This document shows positions 7,549-14,259 of a stretch of 14,259 nt of DNA, in pieces. The first letter of the stretch is position 1. Every line of letters starts with the position of its first letter. The notes under the pieces were generated by a model. That model was not told the origin of the DNA, ran no database searches, and saw only the letters and a program-made list of their open reading frames with translations. Made by a program: the position numbers and the translations under genes. Origin of the DNA: an uncultured Microbacterium sp. (GTDB taxonomy: Bacteria; Actinomycetota; Actinomycetes; Actinomycetales; Microbacteriaceae); contig CANSLE010000031.1 in assembly GCA_947647645.1 (NCBI GenBank), forward strand, positions 1 to 14,259. Direction: 5' to 3'.

Positions 7549-8394
7549 ATGGCGGACGAGGGCCCCTACGCTGAGGAGGCGGTGACCGAGTCGGAGGTTG
7601 CTTCTTTCGCCGCCGATCTGCGACTGCTTCGGCTGAGTGCAGGAAACCCGACTCTCGTTAGCCTTCAGCACGCAACCGGTATCTCCCGTAGTGTTCTGTC
7701 CGACGCCTTCGTGGGACGTCGTCTGCCCTCCGCTCGGACGGTGGACGGCGTCGTCCGAGCCTGTGGGGCGGATCCGAGTGAGTGGCTCAAACGGCGCGAC
7801 AGACTCACAGAGGGGCATAGAACGGCAGACGAACGGCGCCTCTTGGTCGAGGATGTTCGTCCAACCGTCGAGGTGGAGACGCGGGCAGCTCCCCGCGCAG
7901 CGCGGCGGATGATCAGCATCACACGCACGACGCTGCTGGTGTGTATGGCTTTTGTCATCGGCGCTACGGCGGCTAGCGGGATCACAGTGGCGATCATGCG
8001 TAATCAGATTGAGAGCGCCCCAGCGGCCGTGGTCGTGCACAACGGCGATGAGGTGGAGTTCACGCCATGTCGTAGTGACGCCCGTGTGCTCGCAAGCGAA
8101 CGCCGCGCGGCCAACGCCGTTCTTCAGATCATGTGGTCCGACAGATGTCGCGCCGCGTGGGCGACGACGACCATCCCGACCACCGCGGTGGAGGTCGACA
8201 CCACTGTTCGGGTGAGCCTTTACATCGACGGACTCCGCAACGGACCCGATACTCAGGATGACACCGAAAACAACCTGGAGAAAGCTGAGACGCCGCTACT
8301 CGTGCGACCGGATACCGAGACGCGTCTGTGCGCCGTGGGTACTGTCTCCCAAGGCGCGACCACGATCGACCTGGGCGCTCCCGTGTGCATCTAG
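7549..8394 (+). CDS. membrane-anchored helix-turn-helix protein with DUF2690-like outer domain
   Basis: A 281-residue, three-part protein. Residues 14-85 look like an XRE-type helix-turn-helix domain (LRLLRLSAGNPTLVSLQHAT, then GISRSVLSDAFVGRRLPS and a closing LKRRDRL). A charged linker leads to one membrane helix (about 127-150). The outer part (151-281) has four cysteines (174, 200, 261, 280). Its segment VLQIMWSDRCRAAWATT resembles the actinobacterial DUF2690 domain, which has a similar Tyr/Trp-Ser-x2-Cys-x3-Trp-Ala pattern. The topology suggests a protein that binds DNA inside the cell and senses something outside, but no function is established for the family. ATG with GAGGG eight bases upstream. 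It is flanked by glycosyltransferase genes on the opposite strand and ends only seven bases from the stop of the next. The fold call is good; the DUF2690 match is by eye. Confidence 0.75.
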   Translation: MADEGPYAEEAVTESEVASFAADLRLLRLSAGNPTLVSLQHATGISRSVLSDAFVGRRLPSARTVDGVVRACGADPSEWLKRRDRLTEGHRTADERRLLVEDVRPTVEVETRAAPRAARRMISITRTTLLVCMAFVIGATAASGITVAIMRNQIESAPAAVVVHNGDEVEFTPCRSDARVLASERRAANAVLQIMWSDRCRAAWATTTIPTTAVEVDTTVRVSLYIDGLRNGPDTQDDTENNLEKAETPLLVRPDTETRLCAVGTVSQGATTIDLGAPVCI

Positions 8395-8401
8395 CGGGAG
8401 C

Positions 8402-9507
8402 TCAGGCGTCGATGCGACGGCTGGGGCCCTCCAGCATCGTCAATATCCCACCCGCGAAGTTCTGCACCATCGCATCGAGTGTCGGGTAAGACCACTGCCG
8501 GGTCTGGAAGTCGCCGGCACTGAGATACGACTCGATGAGATCGGCGAACGATTCGAGGTCGTCGTCGGCAGTGAGGCGCGAGCTGCCCTCGACGAGATAC
8601 TCGGCCTCGGGCGCATGAAATGGCCAGTCAGTGGTCAAGATGGGCTTGCCTGCGACCAGAGCGTCGACCGCCAACAGCCCGATCCTGCCGGGCGAAACGA
8701 TCCCCACGCACTTCTCAAGGAGCTCGGCCTTGCGCCGGGTGTCGAGATAGCCCAGAACTGTGACTTGCCCATGATCCACTGCATCGCCCAAGGCGTGAAG
8801 TTGAGTACCGCCGCCCGCCACGGCGACGTGAACGTCGACCGCTCTCTCCCGCAGGACCTTGAGTGTCGCTGCGAGAAAAGCCACACGTTTGCTTTCGTCG
8901 AGTCCGCCGATGAACGCGAGTACTGGGCCAGGTGGCAGAGACAGTTCACTCTCGTGCGACGCGCGGACCTGCAACAGCGCTGAATCGAGTTCGTCTGTCG
9001 CGACCGCGTTCATCACCGTTGTCACGTTCTCCGGATTCGCCCCCCATCTCATCGCCTCGCGGGCACCCCCCGGCGTGTAGGCGAAGATGTGGTCGGCGCG
9101 GCGCACCTGCCATCTCTCCAGCCGCTGATCGATTGCGTTCGAGGGCGCCACATACGATGCGACATGACCCCAGAGCCCGATGCGACGATTGCTCCCCAAC
9201 AGCGCCAGATAGGCGTCCAGAGAGGATCCCTGGAGCGGCACGATGACCCCCTCGGCCGACCGCCAGTGGCGGCTCGTCACTGTCAGAGAAAGCGCACGTC
9301 GGCCGACACGGACGGACCGGGATCGAGCGGCGGTCGCCCAGTCCATCTGAGCCTGGTCACCTCGTGCGGCTTGATCCTTCTCCGGCACACCGGCCACGAC
9401 CTGCAACCGTCACGGAGCAGCTGTGCCCGCAGACGGGTGAAGAAAGCCACGCGGTACGCGGGGACGTAAGGCTGGACGATCCAGACCTCGGGGAGCACGT
9501 CCGTCAC
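8402..9507 (-). pseudogene. glycosyltransferase family 4 gene, frameshifted near its 5' end
   Basis: Two minus-strand frames together make one GT4 enzyme. From the GTG at 9507, whose GTGA overlaps the preceding stop, come 34 residues with a typical opening (VWIVQPYVPAYRVAFFTRLR) ending LLRDG. That frame then loses family character and runs on to 9283. The sequence resumes in the -1 frame at TTG 9406 as LQVVAGVPEKDQAARGDQAQ and continues to 8402 through GLWGHV, VLAFIGGLDESKRVAFL and SPGRIGLLAVDALVAGKPIL. One base appears lost within GACGGTTG (around 9407-9408); restoring it gives about 368 residues, a normal length. The last motif has G-x7-D instead of E-x7-E, as in a known GT4 subgroup with an SPG-x-x-GL-x-A pattern. 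It is last in the block from 11164. It may be a true pseudogene or a sequencing error. Confidence 0.8.
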
Positions 9508-10619
9508 TCGACCGTCACCGCCTCGTATGTTTCCGAGAGGGTATCAGCGACCGAAGAGATGTCCAGACGATCACGCAGATACGATGTCGCTCCCGCACGC
9601 AGCTTTTCCGCGTGAACGGGATCGTCGAGCAGCGCGATGACGGCGTCCGCGAGTGCTGCCACAGACCCGTCGGTCACCACGGCTGCACCATAGGAGCGGC
9701 AGTCCTCGCTGATGCCCAGGGAGTCCGTGACGACGACGGGTGTTCCGGCCCGGAACGCCTCCAGAACCGTCATAGGGAACACTTCTCCCACGGACGGAAG
9801 CACGAAGACGCTCGCAGACCGGAGGAAACCATCGGTGTCATGCGGCGCTACTGGTCCGCGGACCTCGAAGACCTCAGAGAGCCCCAGCCTAGCGATCGCC
9901 TCACGAGTCGCTTCCAGCTCTCCCTCATCCGGCCCTCCTAAGACAAACCTGGTCGATGGCCGATGCTCCGCAATCCGAGCGGCCATTTCGACGAACGCGA
10001 CCGGGCGCTTTCGCGGGTGCAGCCGGGCCAAGAAGACGACAGTGGGGTCCCTCCCCTCGAGGGGAGGAGGAGAAGTGACGCGGATGCCATTGGCGATTCG
10101 GAGCGTCCGTGACCTGCGCTCGATCGATGAGACCTCCGCATCCTCCTGATCTGTCAGGGTGAGGATTCGTCGAGCATTTCGCAAAGCTGGCTTCGTCCAG
10201 AGCGCATCTATGGGGCCGGCGAGAGGGTTCTTCGAGGCATCGATCATTCCGTGCGGCTGAACGACGTAGGGAACCCCAGAGCGGCCCAGCTCACGTGCCG
10301 CGGGCAGGGTCACCAGGTCGCGCGCGAGATGAACGTGGGCTACGTCTAGCGTGGGGGCCTCACGTCGCAGTGCTGCCGTGAGGCCGACGGCGCGCATTCC
10401 GGCAAAGCCGAGGCGGGCTGCCAAGCGATGGGCGGGGAAAAGGCGCAGACGATAGCCGTCGACCTCCGTCTCCTCAGGAACATCGATGGGGGCAGCGGCC
10501 AGGAGTTGCACGTCGTGTCCCAATTCCGCCAAGGCAGCACACTGCGCCTGCGCGACTCGTGTTGGTCCCCCAAAGGCCCCGTCGGGGGAGACATAGGTAA
10601 CGACCTGAGCGACTCTCAC
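9504..10619 (-). CDS. glycosyltransferase family 4 protein
   Basis: A 371-residue retaining GT-B enzyme. It has the N-terminal glycine-rich loop SPDGAFGGPTRVAQAQ (11-26), VQPHGMIDASK (120-130, a His-Gly-Met turn common in this family), the donor-domain start VVFLARLHPRKRPVAFVEMA (194-213), FVLGGPDEGE and an intact E279-x7-E287 motif in GEVFPMTVLEAFRAG. The GTG at 10619 shares GTGA with the stop of the acetyltransferase gene, with GAAGAG a few bases upstream. Its own stop overlaps the start of the next glycosyltransferase in the same way. All three minus-strand genes are therefore probably translated from one message. It likely adds a repeat-unit sugar; specificity unknown. Confidence 0.9.
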   Translation of the reverse strand: MRVAQVVTYVSPDGAFGGPTRVAQAQCAALAELGHDVQLLAAAPIDVPEETEVDGYRLRLFPAHRLAARLGFAGMRAVGLTAALRREAPTLDVAHVHLARDLVTLPAARELGRSGVPYVVQPHGMIDASKNPLAGPIDALWTKPALRNARRILTLTDQEDAEVSSIERRSRTLRIANGIRVTSPPPLEGRDPTVVFLARLHPRKRPVAFVEMAARIAEHRPSTRFVLGGPDEGELEATREAIARLGLSEVFEVRGPVAPHDTDGFLRSASVFVLPSVGEVFPMTVLEAFRAGTPVVVTDSLGISEDCRSYGAAVVTDGSVAALADAVIALLDDPVHAEKLRAGATSYLRDRLDISSVADTLSETYEAVTVE

Positions 10620-11164
10620 GGAAATCTCTTCTGCTCGAAGCCGTCATCGCCCCAGATCGTGTTCGGCGGGACGATTCCGCCGACTCGTGTAGCGGGCCGT
10701 ACCAGCGCCGAGCGTCCGATCTCACTGCCACCGAGGATGATGCATCGACTCGTGATCCACGCCCCCGCCTCGATGTGGATCGGGCGAGTGATCAGTGCCA
10801 TGTCTTTGCGGTGCCGGTGACTGCCGGTCGTGAGGAACGTCTCCTGAGAGATCACGACGTCGTGACCTACGTAGATGTGGTCCTGGTTGTGGAACCACAC
10901 GCCCTCGCCGATCCAGGAACGGTCGCCGATGTGCAGCTTCCACGGGAACTTCACCCGCGTACGGGGTCGGAAGATGACACCTTGTCCGATTTCGGCGCCG
11001 AAGACGCGGAGCACGCGGATGCGGAGGCCAGAACTGATCTGCCAGGCGTTCGTCACGAACAGCAGCTCGCACACCGCCCAGAGATAGACCTTCCATGCGG
11101 GCTGGTCCCATGCGGCGCGCTCGCCCGGGGCCTTCGAGAGATCGATCACCGGAATGTCACTCAC
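10616..11164 (-). CDS. wcaF: WcaF-like polysaccharide O-acetyltransferase
   Basis: A 182-residue left-handed beta-helix (hexapeptide repeat) acyltransferase, the usual length for the colanic-acid acetyltransferase WcaF. Matching segments include LRVFGAEIGQGVIFRPRTRV (52-71), FPWKLHIGDRSWIGEGVW (73-90), VISQETFLTTGSHRHRKDM (104-122, with the likely catalytic His in TGSH) and ITRPIHIEAGAWITSRCII (125-143). It would transfer acetyl groups from acetyl-CoA to a sugar of the repeat unit. The C-terminus (IWGDDGFEQKRFP) lacks the Asn-Pro-Ala-type turn usually closing this family. The GTG at 11164 is preceded by AAAGGGA (11170-11176); the frame runs open to 11359, but that part overlaps the divergent gene. 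First gene of the minus-strand block, coupled to the next by GTGA. Confidence 0.85.
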   Translation of the reverse strand: MSDIPVIDLSKAPGERAAWDQPAWKVYLWAVCELLFVTNAWQISSGLRIRVLRVFGAEIGQGVIFRPRTRVKFPWKLHIGDRSWIGEGVWFHNQDHIYVGHDVVISQETFLTTGSHRHRKDMALITRPIHIEAGAWITSRCIILGGSEIGRSALVRPATRVGGIVPPNTIWGDDGFEQKRFP

Positions 11165-11218
11165 GTCGTCCCTTTCTCGTAACTGTGTCGTAACGACCCC
11201 CGCTGTAGGGTCGGTGCC
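11165..11218. promoter_or_regulatory. 54-base divergent promoter region with repeats
   Basis: The whole control region for two diverging blocks is 54 bases. It contains TCGTAAC twice (11177-11183 and 11188-11194), 11 bases apart and so on the same DNA face. The second copy overlaps a perfect inverted repeat, GTCGT-A-ACGAC (11187-11197). TAGGGT (11206-11211) has the TAnnnT form of actinobacterial -10 boxes and ends seven bases before the GTG at 11219, so the plus-strand message may be leaderless. No convincing -35 is seen. AAAGGGA (11170-11176, minus strand) is the ribosome site of the acetyltransferase gene. Confidence 0.45.
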
Positions 11219-12475
11219 GTGCAGCAACCCTCGCGAACGCTCGTCTTCGGGCTGAACTATCCCCCCGAGACGACAGGGATCGCTCCCTACACAGGCGCCA
11301 TGGCTGGGGGGTTGGCGCGGCGCGGATACGAAGTCCGCGCCGTCACGGCGCATCCTCATTATCCAGACTGGAAGATCACCTCAGGTTACGGGCAGTGGTC
11401 GCGGAACGAACAGATCGACGGCGTGCAGGTCGCCCGCCTGCGTCACTACGTGCCCCCGCAGCCGTCGCCGCTGCCGCGCGCACTGTCGGAGACGACCTTC
11501 GGCGTCCGTCAGAGCCTGACCCGCTGGGGCAGGCCCGCAGCCATCGTGGCGGTCTCTCCCGCGCTGATCTCCTCCGCGCTCGTACGGCTGCGATCACGAC
11601 TCACCCACCGCAAGATCCCTTTCGTCGTGTGGGTGCAGGACCTCTACGCGATCGGTATCTCCGAGACCGGCCAGGGCGGCGGGCTGGCGGCCCGTGCGAT
11701 CCGCGCAATCGAAGGACGGCTGTTGCGGTCGGCATCCGCGGTGGTGGTTATCCACGACCGTTTCGCCGACCGCGTGCACGAGGACTTCGGAGTGCCGCGT
11801 GAGCGCATCGCCGTCATCCGCAACTGGACGCATCTGCCGCCCTTGCCGTCGATCGATGGCGCCGCCGTACGGGAGTCTCATGGCTGGGCCGACGACGAGG
11901 TCATCGTGGTGCACACCGGGAACATGGGCGTGAAGCAGGGTCTCCACCATGTCGTCGATGCCGGACGTCTGGCGCACCGGCGCGGCGCCCGCATCCGATT
12001 CGTGCTCGTCGGCAACGGGTCGCAGCGCGACGACCTGCAGCAGCGCGCTGCCGAAGAGCCGACGACGACAGAGTTCCTTCCTCCGCTCGACGACGCCGAC
12101 TTCACCGCGGTTCTGCAGTCAGCCGATGTACTGCTCGTCAACGAGCTGCCGGGAGTGGCAGAGATGGCCGTACCGAGCAAGCTCACGTCGTACTTCGCCG
12201 CAGGGCGTCCGGTGTTGGCGGCAACGGACGCCACGGGCATCACCGCGCAAGAGGTGCGCGCCGCCGACGCTGGCCTCGTCGTCTCCGCGGGCGACCCCGC
12301 TGCGCTGCTCGATGGAGTGTCGGCGCTGCTTGCCGACCGCGAGGCGGCCGCTCGTCTCGGAGAGAACGGCAAGCGTTACAGAGAGACGGTGCTCGACGAA
12401 ACATGCGCGATCGATCGGTTCGATAGTCTGCTCGCGGATCTGATCACCACCGTCGCTGAAAAGAACCCTGCGTGA
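11219..12475 (+). CDS. WcaI/WbuB-like glycosyltransferase (GT4)
   Basis: A 418-residue GT-B enzyme whose N-terminus follows the colanic-acid glycosyltransferase WcaI closely: GLNYPPETTGIAPYTGAMA (11-29) and VRAVTAHPHYPDW (39-51), then VQDLY (139-143), VIRNWT (199-204), VHTGNMGVKQGLHHVVDA (231-248) and VPSKLTSYFAAGRPVLA (318-334). The Pro-Ser-Lys-Leu segment stands where other GT4 enzymes have E-x7-E, as is normal in this subgroup. In E. coli, WcaI belongs to the fucose-containing colanic acid cluster, matching the gmd and fcl genes downstream. GTG start, possibly leaderless (TAGGGT seven bases before it) or using AGGG at 11207-11210. First gene of the plus-strand GDP-fucose block, overlapping gmd by GTGA. 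Exact donor not certain. Confidence 0.88.
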   Translation: MQQPSRTLVFGLNYPPETTGIAPYTGAMAGGLARRGYEVRAVTAHPHYPDWKITSGYGQWSRNEQIDGVQVARLRHYVPPQPSPLPRALSETTFGVRQSLTRWGRPAAIVAVSPALISSALVRLRSRLTHRKIPFVVWVQDLYAIGISETGQGGGLAARAIRAIEGRLLRSASAVVVIHDRFADRVHEDFGVPRERIAVIRNWTHLPPLPSIDGAAVRESHGWADDEVIVVHTGNMGVKQGLHHVVDAGRLAHRRGARIRFVLVGNGSQRDDLQQRAAEEPTTTEFLPPLDDADFTAVLQSADVLLVNELPGVAEMAVPSKLTSYFAAGRPVLAATDATGITAQEVRAADAGLVVSAGDPAALLDGVSALLADREAAARLGENGKRYRETVLDETCAIDRFDSLLADLITTVAEKNPA

Positions 12476-13539
12476 CCTCCCCCCACCCCGATCAAGATAG
12501 GCAGAGTCCCTTGACCAAGCGCGCACTCATCACCGGCATCACGGGCCAGGACGGCTCTTACCTCGCGGAGCTGCTGCTCTCGAAGGGGTATGAGGTGCAC
12601 GGCCTCATCCGCCGGGCGTCCACGTTCAACACCCACCGCATCGATCACCTGTACGTCGACCCGCACGACGCGGATGCCAAGCTCTTCCTCCACTACGGCG
12701 ACCTCTCCGACGGTGCCCGCATGGTGACGCTGCTCAGCGAGATCAACCCCGACGAGGTCTACAATCTGGCCGCCCAGTCGCACGTGCGCGTCTCGTTCGA
12801 CGAGCCCGAGCACACGGCCGACACCACGGGCACCGGCACCGTCCGCCTGCTCGAAGCGGTGCGCCTGTCGGGCATCGATACGAAGTTCTACCAGGCCTCG
12901 ACCTCGGAGCTGTACGGCGCGACGCCGCCCCCGCAGAACGAGACCACTCCTTTTTACCCCCGCTCGCCCTACGGCGTCGCCAAGCTCTACAGCTACTGGA
13001 TCACCAAGAACTACCGCGAGGCGTACGACCTGTTCGCGGTGAACGGCATCCTGTTCAACCACGAGTCGCCGCGCCGCGGCGAGACGTTCGTCACCCGCAA
13101 GATCACGCGTGCCGTCGCCCGCATCAAGGCCGGCGTGCAGAAGGACATCTACCTCGGCAACCTCGAGTCCATCCGTGACTGGGGCTACGCGGCCGAGTAC
13201 GTCGAAGGGATGTGGCGCATGCTGCAGGCCGACGAGCCGGAGGACTTCGTGCTCGCGACCGGCGTCGGCTACACGATCAAGGACTTCCTCGAGACCGCGT
13301 TCGGCCACGCCGGGCTCGACTGGCAGGAGTTCGTCAAGTTCGACGAGCGGTACCTCCGCCCCACCGAGGTCGACGCCCTCATCGGAGACCCGACGAAGTC
13401 CGCAGACAAGCTCGGCTGGGTTCCCACGATCGATGGGAAGGAACTGGCCAAGCTGATGGTTGACGCTGACGTGGAAGCACTGGAAAAGGGCGCCGATTGG
13501 ATCGACACCGTCAAGCTCGCATCGTGGGGGACCTTGTGA
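12472..13539 (+). CDS. gmd: GDP-mannose 4,6-dehydratase
   Basis: A 355-residue short-chain dehydrogenase-type enzyme that converts GDP-D-mannose to GDP-4-keto-6-deoxy-D-mannose in the cytoplasm, the first committed step to GDP-L-fucose (and GDP-rhamnose). Clear signatures are ALITGITGQDGSYLAELLL (18-36) with the NADP-binding G22-x2-G25-x2-G28, YNLAAQSHVRVSF (97-109), QASTSELYG (141-149), and SPYGVAKLYSYWITKNYREAY (165-185) with Y167-x3-K171. The catalytic Thr-Glu-Tyr set corresponds to T144, E146 and Y167. NHESPRRGETFVTRKI (196-211) is also conserved. The GTG at 12472 is coupled to the preceding gene; TTG at 12511 would give the shorter start MTKRALITG common in homologues, so the first 13 residues are uncertain. 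fcl follows with another GTGA overlap. Confidence 0.96.
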   Translation: MTSPHPDQDRQSPLTKRALITGITGQDGSYLAELLLSKGYEVHGLIRRASTFNTHRIDHLYVDPHDADAKLFLHYGDLSDGARMVTLLSEINPDEVYNLAAQSHVRVSFDEPEHTADTTGTGTVRLLEAVRLSGIDTKFYQASTSELYGATPPPQNETTPFYPRSPYGVAKLYSYWITKNYREAYDLFAVNGILFNHESPRRGETFVTRKITRAVARIKAGVQKDIYLGNLESIRDWGYAAEYVEGMWRMLQADEPEDFVLATGVGYTIKDFLETAFGHAGLDWQEFVKFDERYLRPTEVDALIGDPTKSADKLGWVPTIDGKELAKLMVDADVEALEKGADWIDTVKLASWGTL

Positions 13540-14259
13540 CGACCGCGGTAGACGGGGTGGACTACACCCCGGGCGCACTCGATCGCGACGCCACGTTCTA
13601 CGTCGCGGGGCACCGCGGGCTCGTCGGATCGGCGATCGTGCGCAAGCTCGAGTCCTCGGGATTCGAGAACGTCGTCGGCAAGCCGTCGGCTGAGCTCGAC
13701 CTCAAGGACCGCGACGCGGTGTTCGCCTACATGGGCGAGATCAAGCCGAAGTACGTCGTGCTGGCGGCCGCGAAGGTCGGTGGCATCCTCGCGAACTCGA
13801 CCTACCCCGTCGATTTCCTGAGCGACAACATGCGCATCCAGGTCAATGTGCTGGATGCCGCGCTCGCGAACGATGTCGAGCGCGTGCTGTTCCTCGGCTC
13901 GTCGTGCATCTACCCGAAGTTCGCGGAACAGCCCATCCGCGAAGACTCGCTGCTCACCGGTCATCTGGAGCCCACAAACGACGCCTACGCGATCGCGAAG
14001 ATCGCCGGCATCCTTCAGACGCAGGCCGTGCGGCGACAGTACGGACTGCCGTGGATCAGCGCGATGCCGACGAACCTCTACGGGCCGAACGACAACTTCT
14101 CCCCGAAGGGATCGCACGTGCTGCCGGCGTTGATCCGTCGCTACGACGACGCGGCCACATCCGGGGCGCGGTCGGTGACCAACTGGGGAACCGGCACGCC
14201 GCGGCGCGAATTCCTGCATGCCGATGACATGGCCGATGCGTGTCTCCACATGTTGGAGA
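13536..14259 (+). CDS. fcl: GDP-L-fucose synthase (3' end outside window)
   Basis: The first 241 residues of an enzyme of about 320; the frame runs off the right edge. Fcl (WcaG) epimerises and reduces GDP-4-keto-6-deoxymannose to GDP-L-fucose. Seen are FYVAGHRGLVGSAIVRKL (21-38) with G25-x2-G28-x2-G31, LAAAKVGGILANSTYP, LGSSCIYPKFAEQP, EPTNDAYAIAKIAGI and MPTNLYGPNDNFSPKGSHVLPALIRR. C124, Y151, K155 and H194 correspond to the catalytic C109, Y136, K140 and H179 of E. coli Fcl with a constant offset of 15, caused by a longer N-terminus here. GTG at 13536 forms GTGA with the gmd stop; GGGGGA (13526-13531) is a possible ribosome site. Direct partner of gmd in the pathway. Confidence 0.95.
   Translation, partial: MTTAVDGVDYTPGALDRDATFYVAGHRGLVGSAIVRKLESSGFENVVGKPSAELDLKDRDAVFAYMGEIKPKYVVLAAAKVGGILANSTYPVDFLSDNMRIQVNVLDAALANDVERVLFLGSSCIYPKFAEQPIREDSLLTGHLEPTNDAYAIAKIAGILQTQAVRRQYGLPWISAMPTNLYGPNDNFSPKGSHVLPALIRRYDDAATSGARSVTNWGTGTPRREFLHADDMADACLHMLE

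Noticed and set aside
8407..8435. Two short hairpins (CGTCG/CGACG and GCTGG/CCAGC) at the convergent junction after 8394, considered as a terminator
   Set aside because: They have only five-base stems and no T-run, and they lie within the 3' coding end of the minus-strand gene. Such pairs are frequent by chance in GC-rich DNA.
9400..9412. Programmed ribosomal frameshifting as the explanation for the split GT4 gene
   Set aside because: No slippery heptamer is present at the junction (GACGGTTGCAGG) and I see no obvious downstream stimulatory structure. A lost base is simpler.
11165..11359. 65-codon upstream extension of the WcaF-like gene
   Set aside because: It would run antisense through the start of the WcaI-like gene. 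The shorter form has a good ribosome site and the family's usual length.
12376..13578. 400-codon minus-strand open frame opposite gmd
   Set aside because: It fully covers the unmistakable gmd gene on the other strand. The low-complexity, charged and Val-rich composition is typical of shadow frames.
13269..14249. 326-codon minus-strand open frame opposite gmd and fcl
   Set aside because: Antisense to two enzymes with intact catalytic residues, and no family features of its own.

Overview
The window is high-GC DNA with frequent GTG starts and strong G/C bias at third codon positions. This points to an actinomycete, and Microbacteriaceae (a Microbacterium-like organism) would fit, but that placement is inference from gene content and style, with no marker gene. 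Nearly all of it is one cell-surface polysaccharide (exopolysaccharide or capsule) locus.

Layout. (1) 35-703 (+) is a CPBP-type intramembrane protease at the left edge, probably chromosomal flank. (2) 869-5776 (+) is a four-gene block: polyprenyl-phosphate sugar-1-phosphate transferase, a divergent GT-B glycosyltransferase, a Wzx-like flippase and a GT4 glycosyltransferase. A promoter/operator-like region with a perfect inverted repeat lies in front. From the second gene on, this block is visibly less GC-rich than its surroundings. (3) 5777-6194 holds no intact gene but shows traces of a decayed one. (4) A minus-strand GT4 gene (6195-7313) diverges from a plus-strand gene (7549-8394) for a membrane-anchored helix-turn-helix protein whose outer domain resembles DUF2690. 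(5) A tightly coupled minus-strand block (11164 down to 8402) encodes a WcaF-type acetyltransferase, a GT4 enzyme, and a GT4 gene broken by a one-base frameshift near 9406. (6) A divergent plus-strand block from 11219 encodes a WcaI-like glycosyltransferase, GDP-mannose 4,6-dehydratase (gmd) and GDP-L-fucose synthase (fcl), the last cut by the right edge.

Working together: Gmd and Fcl would turn GDP-mannose into GDP-L-fucose. The sugar transferase would load the first sugar phosphate onto undecaprenyl phosphate, the glycosyltransferases would extend the unit, the WcaF-like enzyme would O-acetylate it, and the flippase would export it. No Wzy polymerase or Wzz/BY-kinase is visible, so the locus probably continues beyond the window. 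The combination of WcaF-, WcaI-, Gmd- and Fcl-like proteins recalls the colanic acid cluster of enterobacteria.

The most notable points are the frameshifted glycosyltransferase, the decayed gene at 5783-6165, the inverted-repeat operator candidate at 787-808, and the one-pass membrane regulator inside the locus. I found no RNA genes, CRISPR arrays or intact mobile elements.
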